Below, piece by piece: positions 1 through 8,075 of a stretch of DNA of 8,965 nt. The stretch covers positions 1 to 8,965 of the forward strand of contig JAJXXI010000399.1 of NCBI GenBank assembly GCA_021781185.1, given 5' to 3'. The stretch's first letter is position 1. The number at the start of each line of letters is the position of its first letter. The notes below the pieces were generated by a model. The model did not search any database and had not been told where the DNA came from. It was given only the letters and a program-made list of their open reading frames with translations. A program made the position numbers and the translations under genes. The stretch comes from a bacterium (GTDB lineage Bacteria > Verrucomicrobiota > Verrucomicrobiia > Limisphaerales > UBA11358).

Positions 1-1860
1 CCCACCTCGTTGAGCGAAGAGGTTGTTGTAGAAACGATCATCACCGCTGTCACCATTCACAGAGGCATACATGCCGGCAATTTCCGTGCTATGCGCCCTT
101 TGAAATGGGGTGACACGAGTGTCGCCATGAAAACTGCGAATCGAACCGGCTATCAAATTGTGCACAAAAGCGATGCCTTGAGAATTTATGCCGAAGGCCC
201 TGCTTGACAAGAACAGGTTGTTGGCGACAAGGATCGGGCCATGTTGCATTTCAAAGAAGATGTCCTGGCTGTTGTCATGCATGAGATTTCCAACCACTTG
301 GCACCCTTGCGCCATCCAATCCAGCCAGATTCCGGCCACACTGCCGCAACGATAAATATGATTGTGGCGAATAACCACGTCAATGGCACCATGAAACTTG
401 ATGCCTGCCATTTCCGCGCCTCCGTAGAGATTGCGAATATGGATATCGTGAATCTCGTTGCCCGTGACGGTGCTGAATGCGCAACCCAAGCTGCCGACGA
501 TCCCAGCTTGCTCGCAATGCGAAATCTCGTTGTCGCGGACAATGTGACTACCGACCATTCCTTTGCTCCAGCCGTTGGTCAACGCGCGAGTGATCGTGCC
601 AACATACCCTTTGGCGGAACCGGCGCGATTATCACATTTGTCGCCATATTTACCAAGCGCGATGCCGCAGCAGGACGAATAGCAAATGTTGTTGCTTTCA
701 ATGATCCAGCCCTTGCACCAATAGGCCGTGATAATGCCAATTTGCGCGGCAGTCGGCGGTGCCCACGGCGCGGCTGCGTCACACATTGTAAACCCCCGCA
801 CGGTGAGATAATTGATGCCGGTCCGCGACGGCGTGAACACGGTCTGGCGAACGTTGATTTCGACGTCGGCGACGTTTGGATTCGTTCCCGGAAACTGCGC
901 CCAGATCCTCGTTTTATTGGCATCAACTTTTGCGAACCAAGAGGAACTTTTATTGTCCGCCACCAACGGCGGACGGAAAACCATGCACAACTTGTTACGG
1001 CGGCTGACCGGCCTGATTTTCGCTGTGAACGTCTGCCACGTCTGCCAGCCGCCGGTATCCGCCACGGCGCAAGTTCCGAGGAGAGGTCCGGTGGGCGATC
1101 CCTCGCGAATCTCAATTACGCCGCCGGTGAGGGACGCCGCGCGTATTTTGATACTCTCCGTGCCTACACCAAAATTAACGCGGCCATAACGCACCCAATC
1201 GCCGTTATTGATCCAGCCGATGCATTCGCCGCCCTCCGAACACGGTGCGTTCTTTACACCCTGCTGGACTTCATATTGCGTGGCTGAAATCTTCCCAGTC
1301 TTCGCCAGCTCGAACCATGCGACATTCAAAAAATATCCCGTGTTCTTTTCAGGAACAGGTTCGGCTTTAGGATTAAGCAGATTGTCAAGGTTCGTCGTCT
1401 CCTCCAGCCAGTTGCCGTTGAGATAGACGGCGCCGGTATGATAGCCACCAGGATTTCTGCACCAGTCGCCGTGGATTCGGTTGGTGTAAGGATTGAACTT
1501 GCCGAAATAGGAATTCGGGATGATTACTCGCCAGACGTCATTTGTTACCCGCACCCAACCTTTCACGGGTTCCGAGCCAGTGATGACCACGCGCTCGCCC
1601 GGTGCGGCCTGATAGGTGATACGCCTGCTGTCCGAGGTGCCGCCGCGCGGTGGGTCAATACGTTCTCGATATACACCTTCATGCACCGTGATGACATCGC
1701 CAGGCTGCGCCATCTTAGCGGCATGCTGAATGGTGTGGAACGGCGCAGCCAGCGTCCCGGCATTGGAATCGCTGCCATTTGTGGCCACCTGAAACTCGGT
1801 GGCATCAAGGCTGGCAGCAAGCGTAAATACCGCCAAACAAACTGAGATCCTGGTTTTCAT
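1..1860 (-). CDS. Secreted GH120 family beta-xylosidase with internal CBM6-like module (C-terminus cut by window edge)
   Basis: Probable exo-acting beta-xylosidase that releases xylose from the non-reducing ends of xylo-oligosaccharides. 620 codons are visible with no internal stop; the C-terminus lies beyond base 1. Residues 1-20 form a signal peptide (basic start, hydrophobic core, likely cleavage near SLDA/TEF), so the enzyme is exported. A right-handed beta-helix begins at about 22 ([14 protein letters not shown]), followed by a flanking region at about 95-340 and then the main helix. The segments PWAPPTAAQ (365-373), KGWIIE (383-388), [13 protein letters not shown] and WLDWMAQG closely resemble Thermoanaerobacterium XylC as I remember it. 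Asp514 (in WLDW) and Glu537 (in FFEMQHGP) match its nucleophile and acid/base, with the same 23-residue spacing. Residues about 178-297 are a CBM6-like insertion. The mature part has 15 cysteines, many for this fold. The start is the ATG nearest the signal peptide; no clear ribosome binding site precedes it. Xylosidase activity is inferred from the family. Confidence 0.9.
   Translation of the reverse strand, partial: MKTRISVCLAVFTLAASLDATEFQVATNGSDSNAGTLAAPFHTIQHAAKMAQPGDVITVHEGVYRERIDPPRGGTSDSRRITYQAAPGERVVITGSEPVKGWVRVTNDVWRVIIPNSYFGKFNPYTNRIHGDWCRNPGGYHTGAVYLNGNWLEETTNLDNLLNPKAEPVPEKNTGYFLNVAWFELAKTGKISATQYEVQQGVKNAPCSEGGECIGWINNGDWVRYGRVNFGVGTESIKIRAASLTGGVIEIREGSPTGPLLGTCAVADTGGWQTWQTFTAKIRPVSRRNKLCMVFRPPLVADNKSSSWFAKVDANKTRIWAQFPGTNPNVADVEINVRQTVFTPSRTGINYLTVRGFTMCDAAAPWAPPTAAQIGIITAYWCKGWIIESNNICYSSCCGIALGKYGDKCDNRAGSAKGYVGTITRALTNGWSKGMVGSHIVRDNEISHCEQAGIVGSLGCAFSTVTGNEIHDIHIRNLYGGAEMAGIKFHGAIDVVIRHNHIYRCGSVAGIWLDWMAQGCQVVGNLMHDNSQDIFFEMQHGPILVANNLFLSSRAFGINSQGIAFVHNLIAGSIRSFHGDTRVTPFQRAHSTEIAGMYASVNGDSGDDRFYNNLFAQRGG
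970..1329 (-). other. CBM6-like carbohydrate-binding module nested inside the GH120 protein
   Basis: Residues about 178-297 of the GH120 protein read as a CBM6 beta-sandwich. The typical pattern is present in order: a starting strand LNVAWFELA, then [18 protein letters not shown] (210-226), then [12 protein letters not shown] (252-263) and [11 protein letters not shown] (268-278), ending in a hydrophobic strand KLCMVFRP. Family CBM6 modules bind xylan, cellulose or other beta-glycans. On either side the GH120 sequence resumes: NPKAEPVPE before, and [19 protein letters not shown] after, which matches the family flanking region. The module therefore appears to replace a loop. Four cysteines (207, 213, 264, 292) lie in it and could form disulfides. 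The boundaries are approximate. Confidence 0.75.
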
Positions 1861-1940
1861 TGCATTGCATCGCTCGTTATTGGTTCGCTTTGCCTGTAAA
1901 GAATGAGGCAAGGTTGCTCGAACATGAACAGACTGTCCCG

Positions 1941-1959
1941 AGTGACAAAGTCGGTCACT
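1941..1959. repeat. Small inverted repeat between the GH36-like and GH120 genes
   Basis: A perfect 6-bp inverted repeat, AGTGAC / GTCACT, is separated by 7 bases and starts three bases beyond the GH36-like stop codon on the minus strand. It could form a short hairpin in the mRNA between the two hydrolase genes. No T-rich tract follows it on the minus strand, so it is not a convincing intrinsic terminator. It might instead be an mRNA-stabilising or processing element, or chance. The rest of the 101-base gap (1861-1961) shows no convincing promoter. Confidence 0.3.
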
Positions 1960-1961
1960 AC

Positions 1962-4043
1962 TTATTCACTTTTCCTTTCGACGCGGAGAAAAAGATAACC
2001 AAGCGGTTTTGTAATGCTGGTTGTGAGCTGTCCGCCGTTGATATTAGCTGAACCGTTCCCTGCCAGAAAAGTCACCCGGAGCTGATCATCCGATAAGAGC
2101 AACGGCAATCTTGTTTTCCAGGTTGCATCCTTGTTCAGTTCGCGAAAAAGTAAAACGCGGGCACTTCGGCGGTTTTCACTCACGGAGACAAATCCCGTCC
2201 AGCTCACGCCATCCGGCGCGCTGCCAATGGGAATGATCGTCCCGGTGAAAATCGCCTCGCGCTCCTTCTTCCAGATAGCGACCAGCTTGGAGACACGCTT
2301 GACGTAATCTGCTGGCAGGTTGGAATCCTCAAACCAGCCGAGCGGATTTGAAAACATGACGGTGGCGAAAAGCGTGTCGGGCGTGTAACAAGCGGGAGCC
2401 AGAGGATCGCCGCCATATTTTTCCACATTTCGCGCATTGTTCAGGAATTCCATCCGGAGGCGGAGCGGATCAACGTATTGTGCAAGCTGCCAAAGATTCC
2501 TTAGCGTGGAGTGCGGCCAGTAATTTTCATAATCCGTGTAACGGTTCTCGACAAAAATCGGCCCGACATTTACGGCCCCGAAGTAACCCGTCCGGTGTCC
2601 GGCGGTAACGTCCGCATCAAATACCACCTGGCCATCCGTTGCCCGCAGGACGCGGTCGTAAAAGTGATTCAAGTTGGTTTCAGCCTGCCAGCTATCCATC
2701 ATCACGCCATCAATCTTGAAGTAATCAATGTGTTGATTGCGGTGCAAAGCCAGCAACCGGTCGGCGTCGCGCAGCCAGTTTGTCAACCCGCCTTGCGAAT
2801 CAGGCGCGAACCAGAGGCCGAATTTCATTCCGTGTTTGTGCGCGCTTGCGACCAGAGGTTTCAGGCCGTGGGGAAATCGTTCAGGATTCACCTGCCAAAA
2901 ATTCGTGTCCATTGCGTAAAAACCCCCCCAGGCGCCTTTGCCAAAGGCGGAATTGGCAGACCGGCCTCTCTGCCAGCCGTCATCCACCTGAATCACATCC
3001 ACTCCAAGCTTGGCCCCGGCGGCGATCTCCTTGTTCAGAAAATTTTCGTTGATGCGTGAGTCCTGTGAACGGTCGCCCCAAGTATTACTCAAAAACATTC
3101 CATCGCGTTGTGGATCATAAGCGCGCAATTCGCGTTGATAGGTTTGCAGCGCGGCACTGCGCCCGGCGCGCCCTCCGGAATATGCCAGAACCACGGAGCA
3201 ATAAGCATCTCCGGCAAAGCTGAGTCGCCGGTCCATCGCGGAATATTCCACATCCCAGTCGGACTTCACCGGACGTGATTCCGGCAGCGGTGCCAGTTTG
3301 AGGTAAACCAGCCCGCGTCCGGTCAGCACATCCTCCAGATAAAAAACATTCCCGGCGACTTGAATATCATCCTGAACCGGCAACCAGGTCTTTTCAAAAA
3401 CCAACTGACTGCGGTGGTCGGTCTGGTCCTGAAGCTCCACCTGGGTGAAGCTCAAATGTTGGGGGGCAAGCACCAGACTGTCGCTGAGTTTGAGCCATTG
3501 TTTCGTCTTATTGTTGGCGAAGGTTTCAATGCCGGTCGCGTTCTTTTCTGCCACGGCAGCGTTCCGCATCGTTGGCATGGAATCCGAATCAAACGCGATC
3601 TCCACGCCGCGCGATTTGGGATAGATCCGGAAGCGGCAGGCGAAAGGGTGGGCGGTGTTGGTCACCGTCATTTCAACTGTGAGTGAGGGTGCGGAGACGG
3701 GGCTTACTTTTCCGGCAACCGCGCGAAAGATGATCCTGGCATTGGCATCCGTTGGCTGGCCTCCCGGAAAGGGAGCCGGCTGGCGTCCCGGAGCACGCAG
3801 CCACTGGAAATTCCCAATGCGATCCAGAAATGAAGTTGACGTCAACAAGCCGTTTTTAATCGTCCATTTTCTTTCAATCAAGGCATTGCCAATGACCAGT
3901 TCTCCAGTGGTCCACCTCGCATAGCAGCCTTGAAATTCCACATGCTCCGACCGTGCGTTCAGGCACAGCAATAACAGCCCAAAGGCAAGAACGGTCAGCC
4001 TGCTCAGGAAAGGAAAGGCACCGGTTACAGGATTTGATTTCAT
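1962..4043 (-). CDS. Secreted GH36-like (clan GH-D) alpha-galactosidase-type glycoside hydrolase
   Basis: Probable retaining alpha-galactosidase that removes terminal alpha-galactosyl (or a related alpha-linked) residue from side chains. At 693 residues the length is normal for GH36. A signal peptide occupies about 1-32 (hydrophobic run [13 protein letters not shown]), so the protein is exported. An N-terminal beta-sandwich (about 33-310) is followed by a (beta/alpha)8 barrel (about 315-600) and a small C-terminal beta domain. Barrel motifs seen are VIQVDDGWQ (350-358), [11 protein letters not shown], and HIDYFKIDG, in which Asp445 is the expected nucleophile. The acid/base is less certain. 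The usual GH36 signature is absent, but ENRYTDY (499-505) places Asp504 59 residues after the nucleophile, close to the spacing I recall for Thermotoga GalA. Later motifs [10 protein letters not shown] and [10 protein letters not shown] recall a subgroup usually labelled alpha-galactosidase or melibiase. The gene lies 67 bases after the response regulator stop, with no Shine-Dalgarno before its ATG. True substrate specificity cannot be read from the sequence. Confidence 0.82.
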   Translation of the reverse strand: MKSNPVTGAFPFLSRLTVLAFGLLLLCLNARSEHVEFQGCYARWTTGELVIGNALIERKWTIKNGLLTSTSFLDRIGNFQWLRAPGRQPAPFPGGQPTDANARIIFRAVAGKVSPVSAPSLTVEMTVTNTAHPFACRFRIYPKSRGVEIAFDSDSMPTMRNAAVAEKNATGIETFANNKTKQWLKLSDSLVLAPQHLSFTQVELQDQTDHRSQLVFEKTWLPVQDDIQVAGNVFYLEDVLTGRGLVYLKLAPLPESRPVKSDWDVEYSAMDRRLSFAGDAYCSVVLAYSGGRAGRSAALQTYQRELRAYDPQRDGMFLSNTWGDRSQDSRINENFLNKEIAAGAKLGVDVIQVDDGWQRGRSANSAFGKGAWGGFYAMDTNFWQVNPERFPHGLKPLVASAHKHGMKFGLWFAPDSQGGLTNWLRDADRLLALHRNQHIDYFKIDGVMMDSWQAETNLNHFYDRVLRATDGQVVFDADVTAGHRTGYFGAVNVGPIFVENRYTDYENYWPHSTLRNLWQLAQYVDPLRLRMEFLNNARNVEKYGGDPLAPACYTPDTLFATVMFSNPLGWFEDSNLPADYVKRVSKLVAIWKKEREAIFTGTIIPIGSAPDGVSWTGFVSVSENRRSARVLLFRELNKDATWKTRLPLLLSDDQLRVTFLAGNGSANINGGQLTTSITKPLGYLFLRVERKSE

Positions 4044-4110
4044 TGAATTTTAGGCACTGGAGGAAAATGGCGGCATGGTTCCGTCACAACCAAGCTCGAT
4101 CCGCTTGAAC

Positions 4111-4878
4111 TCACATAGATTCGGGATTTTTGTCGCCAATTGATAACCGGACGTCCGAGGCGTATTTCATCACGGCTTCCGCGCGGGAATGGATGTGCAG
4201 TTTCTCGTAAATGCTTCGGGCATGGACTTTGACCGTGTGATAGCTGAGGTTCAGATCCGCCGCGATTTTCTTGTCGGTGGAACCTTGCGCCATCAGCCTC
4301 AGAATTTCCCGTTCGCGCGGGCTGAGTTCCGAGCCGGTGGCGGATTTGGCGGGGGCAGTCTGGAAGGCGCCAACGAGTTTGCGGGCGATTTCGCCGCTCA
4401 TCGGCGCGCCGCCGTTCAGCACCTCAGTAATAGCTTCCACAATTCCCGCCGAGGAAGTGCGTTTCAAAAGATAGCCGCAGGCTCCAACTTTAAGCGCGTT
4501 GAAGATGTTTTCCGAATCGTTGTAAACGGTGACGATGATCACCTGCGTTTCGGGGCAAACCAGCTTGAGCCGCGCGGTGCATTCGACGCCGGACATGCCG
4601 GGCAAATTGATGTCCATGAGCACCACGTCCGGCTTGAGATCCGGCAACGCGTTCAAAGCCGAAGCCCCATCCGGCCAGGAGCCGATGCATCGCAAGCCAG
4701 GAGCGGCGGTGATGATCCGAACGAGATTGCGGCGGAGGCCGGTGTCATCCTCCACCACGCCCACGCACCTGACCTGTTTGGCATTATTTGCCGGCGCCAG
4801 GGTGGAGGACGGCGGTTTTTCCTTTTCCAAGGTTGCTAGCGTCATACGCTTATTTTTGCCTCGTTGCATGGGCCTCAC
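4111..4878 (-). CDS. LuxR/NarL-family DNA-binding response regulator
   Basis: Cytoplasmic transcription regulator activated by phosphotransfer, almost certainly from the kinase gene that ends 15 bases upstream. An N-terminal receiver domain spans about 36-155: acidic pocket EDD at 43-45, phospho-acceptor Asp89 in VVLMDINLPG, switch Thr117 and conserved Lys139 in GYLLKR. After a linker with Ala, Pro and Ser, a LuxR-type helix-turn-helix occupies about 184-245, with the hallmark LSPREREILRLMAQG and the recognition-helix segment LSYHTVKVHARSIYEKL. All key residues are present, so it should be functional. The 255-residue length is longer than the usual 210-220, owing to a polar N-terminal tail of about 36 residues. 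The coordinates use a GTG start at 4878; ATG codons at 4869 and 4845 are in frame and either could be the real start. Likely targets are the hydrolase genes of this locus, including its own operon. Confidence 0.93.
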   Translation of the reverse strand: MRPMQRGKNKRMTLATLEKEKPPSSTLAPANNAKQVRCVGVVEDDTGLRRNLVRIITAAPGLRCIGSWPDGASALNALPDLKPDVVLMDINLPGMSGVECTARLKLVCPETQVIIVTVYNDSENIFNALKVGACGYLLKRTSSAGIVEAITEVLNGGAPMSGEIARKLVGAFQTAPAKSATGSELSPREREILRLMAQGSTDKKIAADLNLSYHTVKVHARSIYEKLHIHSRAEAVMKYASDVRLSIGDKNPESM

Positions 4879-4893
4879 AATACCACAAAGGAA

Positions 4894-7800
4894 TTAGCGT
4901 TGCTTGCACTCGGTGAGCGGCAAACGCAGGCGAACGCGCGTGCCTATACCCGGTTGGGTGCTGATTTCACATTCTCCCCTCAAACGGGTCAGTCGGTCTC
5001 GGATATTGCGCAGGCCGTCCGACCCGGAACGATTGCGGTTTAACTCAAAGCCCTTTCCGTTGTCCTCAATCAAAAAGGTCAGCCAGCCATTCTCAATTTG
5101 AATGGAAAGCTTCAGATGCGTCGCCTCCGCGTGGCGGGCCACATTGTTGACGACTTCCTTAAAGGCGAGAAAGAAATTATAGCGCTGATCGGCGTTGAGG
5201 GTAAGGTTGGGCAGATCCGGTGCCACCTCAACCACACAATCCAGGTTAAGCGGCAGGAGAAAAGTTTGGGCGTATTCGCAGGCATAACTCGAAAGCGAAG
5301 CCGCTGAATCATTGCGTGGATTCACCGCCCATACGATTTCATCCATGCGCTGCACCAATTGCCGGGCGCGCAGGCCAATTTCACGGGTGTATTGCCGGGA
5401 TTCGTGTGTGGCCAGATCAGGATTTTCAATCAGGTCGCTGGCCATGCTGATTTCAGTCAAGCCGGCCCCAAGATCGTCATGCAAATCTTGGGCAATCCGG
5501 GCACGCTCCTGTTCAATCTGCTGTTTTTGGCGGGCAATCTCCAGTCTGCGCCGCATTTTTTGGTGGGTAATACGACGGGTGATATAGGCCGCAAGCAGCA
5601 CGAGTCCCAACACGGTGGCAAATCGAATTGAACCCCGCTGCCAGAAGTGCGGCGGAACAATGAGCCGGAATTCTGCGGGTTGCACGCTGGTCAAGCCGTC
5701 GCAGTTCACGGCCGTGACTTGAAACTCATAGGTGCCGGCCGCCAGACTGTTGAAAATTACGTTCCGCTTGGAATCCAGATCAGTCCACTCATCTTTGGGA
5801 TTCAGGCGGTATTTAAAACGGGTCAGCTCGGGATCGGCGAAGGTTGGAGATGTGAAAATTACTTCCAAAGTTTTCACGTCGGGATCCAGTTCGATTGCTT
5901 GTATCTGATCGGTGCTCTTTTTGGATAGAAAGGCACACACCCGGTTGTCGGCCAGCACCCGCTCAATGAGGATCGGTGGTGGCGGCTGGGCTGGGCGGAT
6001 GTCTTTGGGATTAACCCAGGTCGCTCCTTGGGGCGAAGCAAACCAAAGGTCGCCATTGTGGGACTTGAGGCAAGTTGGTTGGAACTCCAGAGTCATGACT
6101 GACGTCGGCAAGCCGTCGCTGCGCCCAAATAACCGGCAGGGAACCGACGGCGGAGCCGGTTTGGATCTGACCAATGTGTATGCTGGAACACGCATGATCC
6201 CGGCTTGTGAACCGAGCCACAAATTGCCCCGGCCATCGGCGATGATTTGGGAAATGGAATCACTGGCCAGTCCATTTGCGGTGGTGAATCGGGTGAAATC
6301 GCCATTCTTGAAACGCAGCAACCCTTGCCCCATCGTGCCGATCCAGATGGTGTCGTCGGCGTCCGGGAACAACGCCCAAAAGCGCGCCGGAGGCACCCCA
6401 TCCTGGGGGCGATACGCGGTGATCTGTCCGTCCCGCCAGCATCGCAAGACGCCGTCAGCCGTGCCGAACCAGATCCAACCCCGGCTGTCCTGGGCAATGG
6501 AGAGGACATGGCTTTCGGCGGTCGGAGAATTGAAGATGCGGGAAAGATTTTGCCCGTCCCAGAAATTCAAACCTGCGGCGCTCGCGAATAACAGATCCCC
6601 ATTCCGGGTAACCAACATTCGACGAATTTCGCGGGTGGTCCCTGCGGATATATTTATCCTATGGAAACCTCGTTTGTCAAAAACCAGCAGGCCGGCACCC
6701 GTGGTGCCCAGCCAAATGCGACCGTCGGGCGCGGCGGCGGTCACAACATCACGACAATTAAAACCGGAGGCCACCAGCGAATAATTGGTCAGCTCCCCAT
6801 CCTGCCAGCGCAATAACGAACCGCTGGACATGCCCATCCAAATGGCGTTGAAACAATCTTCCGCCAGGGAGGTGACAATCAAATCCTTGTGTTCCTGGGT
6901 GCGCTTGAAGGTTTGAAATGTTCTTTTTCTTAGCAATACCAGCCCGCCGTAATGGTAGCCGCCCCAAAAATTGCCTTCTTGGTCGGCAAAAAACACCTGC
7001 AAGGTTTCTCCCGGCAAGCCGTCCTGACTCGTGATATGGGCCATTTGGCCATCCTTAGAAATGTGGACCAGGCCGCCGTCATCCAGCGAAATCCACAAGC
7101 CACCCAAATGATCCGCCCGATAGCTTCGGGAGTGGGACCAGGGTGTTTGCCGGGCATTCCAACCCGACACGGGTTTTGACCAGTGCCCGTTGTTATAAAG
7201 GTAGAGCCGGCCGGCACTTTCTACCCAGAGCCCGCTCCCGGCTTCAGCGGAAACAATCTCATCCACACCAAATGTTGTCGTCGCCCCGCCGGGGTTCATG
7301 TTGGTGAAAATGCCGTTTTGCCAGCACGCCAGTTGCATGTCGGTGCCAACCCAAATTCTTCCCGACGCGTCGTTGCCCAGAAAGAGAATTTTTTGATGAT
7401 CAATGCCGGGAGGGGAATTCATCCGATCAAAATGCCCTTTGATAAAACGACCAATGGATCCATCGGCCAGTTGAAACCAAATCAGGCCGTCAGCATCCTC
7501 CATATATTTTACTGTGTAGTTGACATTGGCTGGCTGATGCCGCTCCCAAAGCCAGCCGCCAGCCTTTTTTCGCAACCCCATGATCAACTCGCCCGTCTGA
7601 GTTGCAAAGGTGATACGCCCCTTTCGGCTGCTGACGAGATTGTAAATTTTCATGTTTTCACCGACCTTGATAAACGTGTTGTTTTGTCGGAGAAACAATT
7701 GATTCGCCTGGTCGTTCAACCAAAGATTGCCCTCGGTATCCACCAGCAGGCGCCGCACGCCGGGGCTGGTCAGGGCTGGCGTGTTGGCTGAGTCGTAATT

Positions 7801-8037
7801 GACGAATTTCACCCCGTCAAAACGGGATACGCCGGAGAGAAACGTGCCAATCCAGAGAAAACCGTCCGGCGTCTGGGCAATGGATGTCACCGAACTTTGC
7901 GCCAGCCCTTCGTCCACGCCCCAAACCTTCACGCCATATTCACCGGCTTGCAGAAGAAAACAACATCGGCCCATGCCAAAACTGATGAGGAGCAACAACA
8001 CCCATGTGCGCTTCAAAATGGGTCGCGGACTGATCAT
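4894..8037 (-). CDS. Two-component sensor histidine kinase with periplasmic two-propeller sensor domain
   Basis: Membrane sensor kinase of 1047 residues. An N-terminal signal or anchor (hydrophobic about 11-23) is followed by a very large extracytoplasmic region. I count 14 Reg_prop-type repeats between about 46 and 690, each with a pattern like DGFLWIGT or DGRIWLGT, implying two seven-bladed beta-propellers. A Y_Y_Y beta-sandwich (about 728-790, with FKYRL and AGTYEFQVTAVN) leads to one transmembrane helix (about 803-821, LGLVLLAAYI). Inside the cell lie a coiled linker and a HisKA_3 dimerisation domain with the phospho-accepting His853 in DLHDDLGAGL. An HATPase_c domain follows, with N-box KEVVNN (960-965), EDNGKGFE (991-998) and SDGLRNIRDRL. 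The layout resembles Bacteroides hybrid sensors for polysaccharides, but the kinase is not fused to its regulator; the partner gene follows after 15 bases. The ligand is probably an oligosaccharide released from the target glycan (inference). The ATG at 8037 has no Shine-Dalgarno. Confidence 0.95.
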   Translation of the reverse strand: MISPRPILKRTWVLLLLISFGMGRCCFLLQAGEYGVKVWGVDEGLAQSSVTSIAQTPDGFLWIGTFLSGVSRFDGVKFVNYDSANTPALTSPGVRRLLVDTEGNLWLNDQANQLFLRQNNTFIKVGENMKIYNLVSSRKGRITFATQTGELIMGLRKKAGGWLWERHQPANVNYTVKYMEDADGLIWFQLADGSIGRFIKGHFDRMNSPPGIDHQKILFLGNDASGRIWVGTDMQLACWQNGIFTNMNPGGATTTFGVDEIVSAEAGSGLWVESAGRLYLYNNGHWSKPVSGWNARQTPWSHSRSYRADHLGGLWISLDDGGLVHISKDGQMAHITSQDGLPGETLQVFFADQEGNFWGGYHYGGLVLLRKRTFQTFKRTQEHKDLIVTSLAEDCFNAIWMGMSSGSLLRWQDGELTNYSLVASGFNCRDVVTAAAPDGRIWLGTTGAGLLVFDKRGFHRINISAGTTREIRRMLVTRNGDLLFASAAGLNFWDGQNLSRIFNSPTAESHVLSIAQDSRGWIWFGTADGVLRCWRDGQITAYRPQDGVPPARFWALFPDADDTIWIGTMGQGLLRFKNGDFTRFTTANGLASDSISQIIADGRGNLWLGSQAGIMRVPAYTLVRSKPAPPSVPCRLFGRSDGLPTSVMTLEFQPTCLKSHNGDLWFASPQGATWVNPKDIRPAQPPPPILIERVLADNRVCAFLSKKSTDQIQAIELDPDVKTLEVIFTSPTFADPELTRFKYRLNPKDEWTDLDSKRNVIFNSLAAGTYEFQVTAVNCDGLTSVQPAEFRLIVPPHFWQRGSIRFATVLGLVLLAAYITRRITHQKMRRRLEIARQKQQIEQERARIAQDLHDDLGAGLTEISMASDLIENPDLATHESRQYTREIGLRARQLVQRMDEIVWAVNPRNDSAASLSSYACEYAQTFLLPLNLDCVVEVAPDLPNLTLNADQRYNFFLAFKEVVNNVARHAEATHLKLSIQIENGWLTFLIEDNGKGFELNRNRSGSDGLRNIRDRLTRLRGECEISTQPGIGTRVRLRLPLTECKQR

Positions 8038-8040
8038 GGT

Positions 8041-8059
8041 TGAATCATGCTACTATTCA
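8041..8059. repeat. Short inverted repeat around the putative -10 box
   Basis: TGAAT at 8041-8045 and ATTCA at 8055-8059 form a 5-bp inverted repeat with a 9-base centre that contains most of the candidate -10 hexamer of the sensor gene. It could be a regulator half-site pair, but it is short and AT-rich and may be chance. Confidence 0.2.
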
Positions 8060-8075
8060 GGGCGAAAGGTGACAA
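8047..8075 (-). promoter_or_regulatory. Candidate sigma70-type promoter for the sensor kinase operon
   Basis: Read on the minus strand, TTGTCA (8075-8070) and TAGCAT (8052-8047) match the -35 and -10 consensus at five and four of six positions, with an optimal spacer of exactly 17 bases. Transcription would start near 8040, only about three bases before the ATG at 8037, so the mRNA would be nearly leaderless. This agrees with the lack of a Shine-Dalgarno there. The -35 box overlaps one arm of the 9-bp inverted repeat at 8073-8150. The prediction is by eye only; the operon could equally be read through from the esterase gene. Confidence 0.35.

Noticed and set aside
186..1115. Minus-strand open frames at 186-542 and 579-1115 in a different frame from the GH120 gene
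   Set aside because: Out-of-frame shadows; the GH120 frame is continuous across both and carries the conserved motifs.
241..1287. Long plus-strand open frame of 348 codons opposite the GH120 gene
   Set aside because: It lies wholly antisense to a clearly recognisable enzyme, has no signal, domain or composition typical of a real protein, and arises from the moderate-to-high GC codon pattern of the true gene.
1941..1959. Hairpin after the GH36-like gene as an intrinsic terminator
   Set aside because: The stem is only 6 bp and no T-rich run follows on the minus strand, so it is listed only as a small repeat.
4059..4108. Tiny plus-strand frame preceded by GGAGGA in the gap between the GH36-like and regulator genes
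   Set aside because: Only 13 codons, the GGAGG-to-ATG spacing is too short, and there is no sign of conservation or function.
4044..4110. TAAAAT resembling a -10 box just before the GH36-like ATG on the minus strand
   Set aside because: No matching -35 hexamer is found at 16-18 bases upstream, and the position so close to the ATG with an operon-like gap makes a separate promoter weakly supported.
5912..6784. Plus-strand open frame of 290 codons opposite the sensor kinase
   Set aside because: Antisense to conserved propeller repeats; its sequence has no recognisable domain and no ribosome binding site.
4490..8037. The sensor's many similar blocks as a DNA repeat array or CRISPR
   Set aside because: The similarity is at protein level (propeller blades); the DNA copies are diverged and not evenly spaced with identical repeats.
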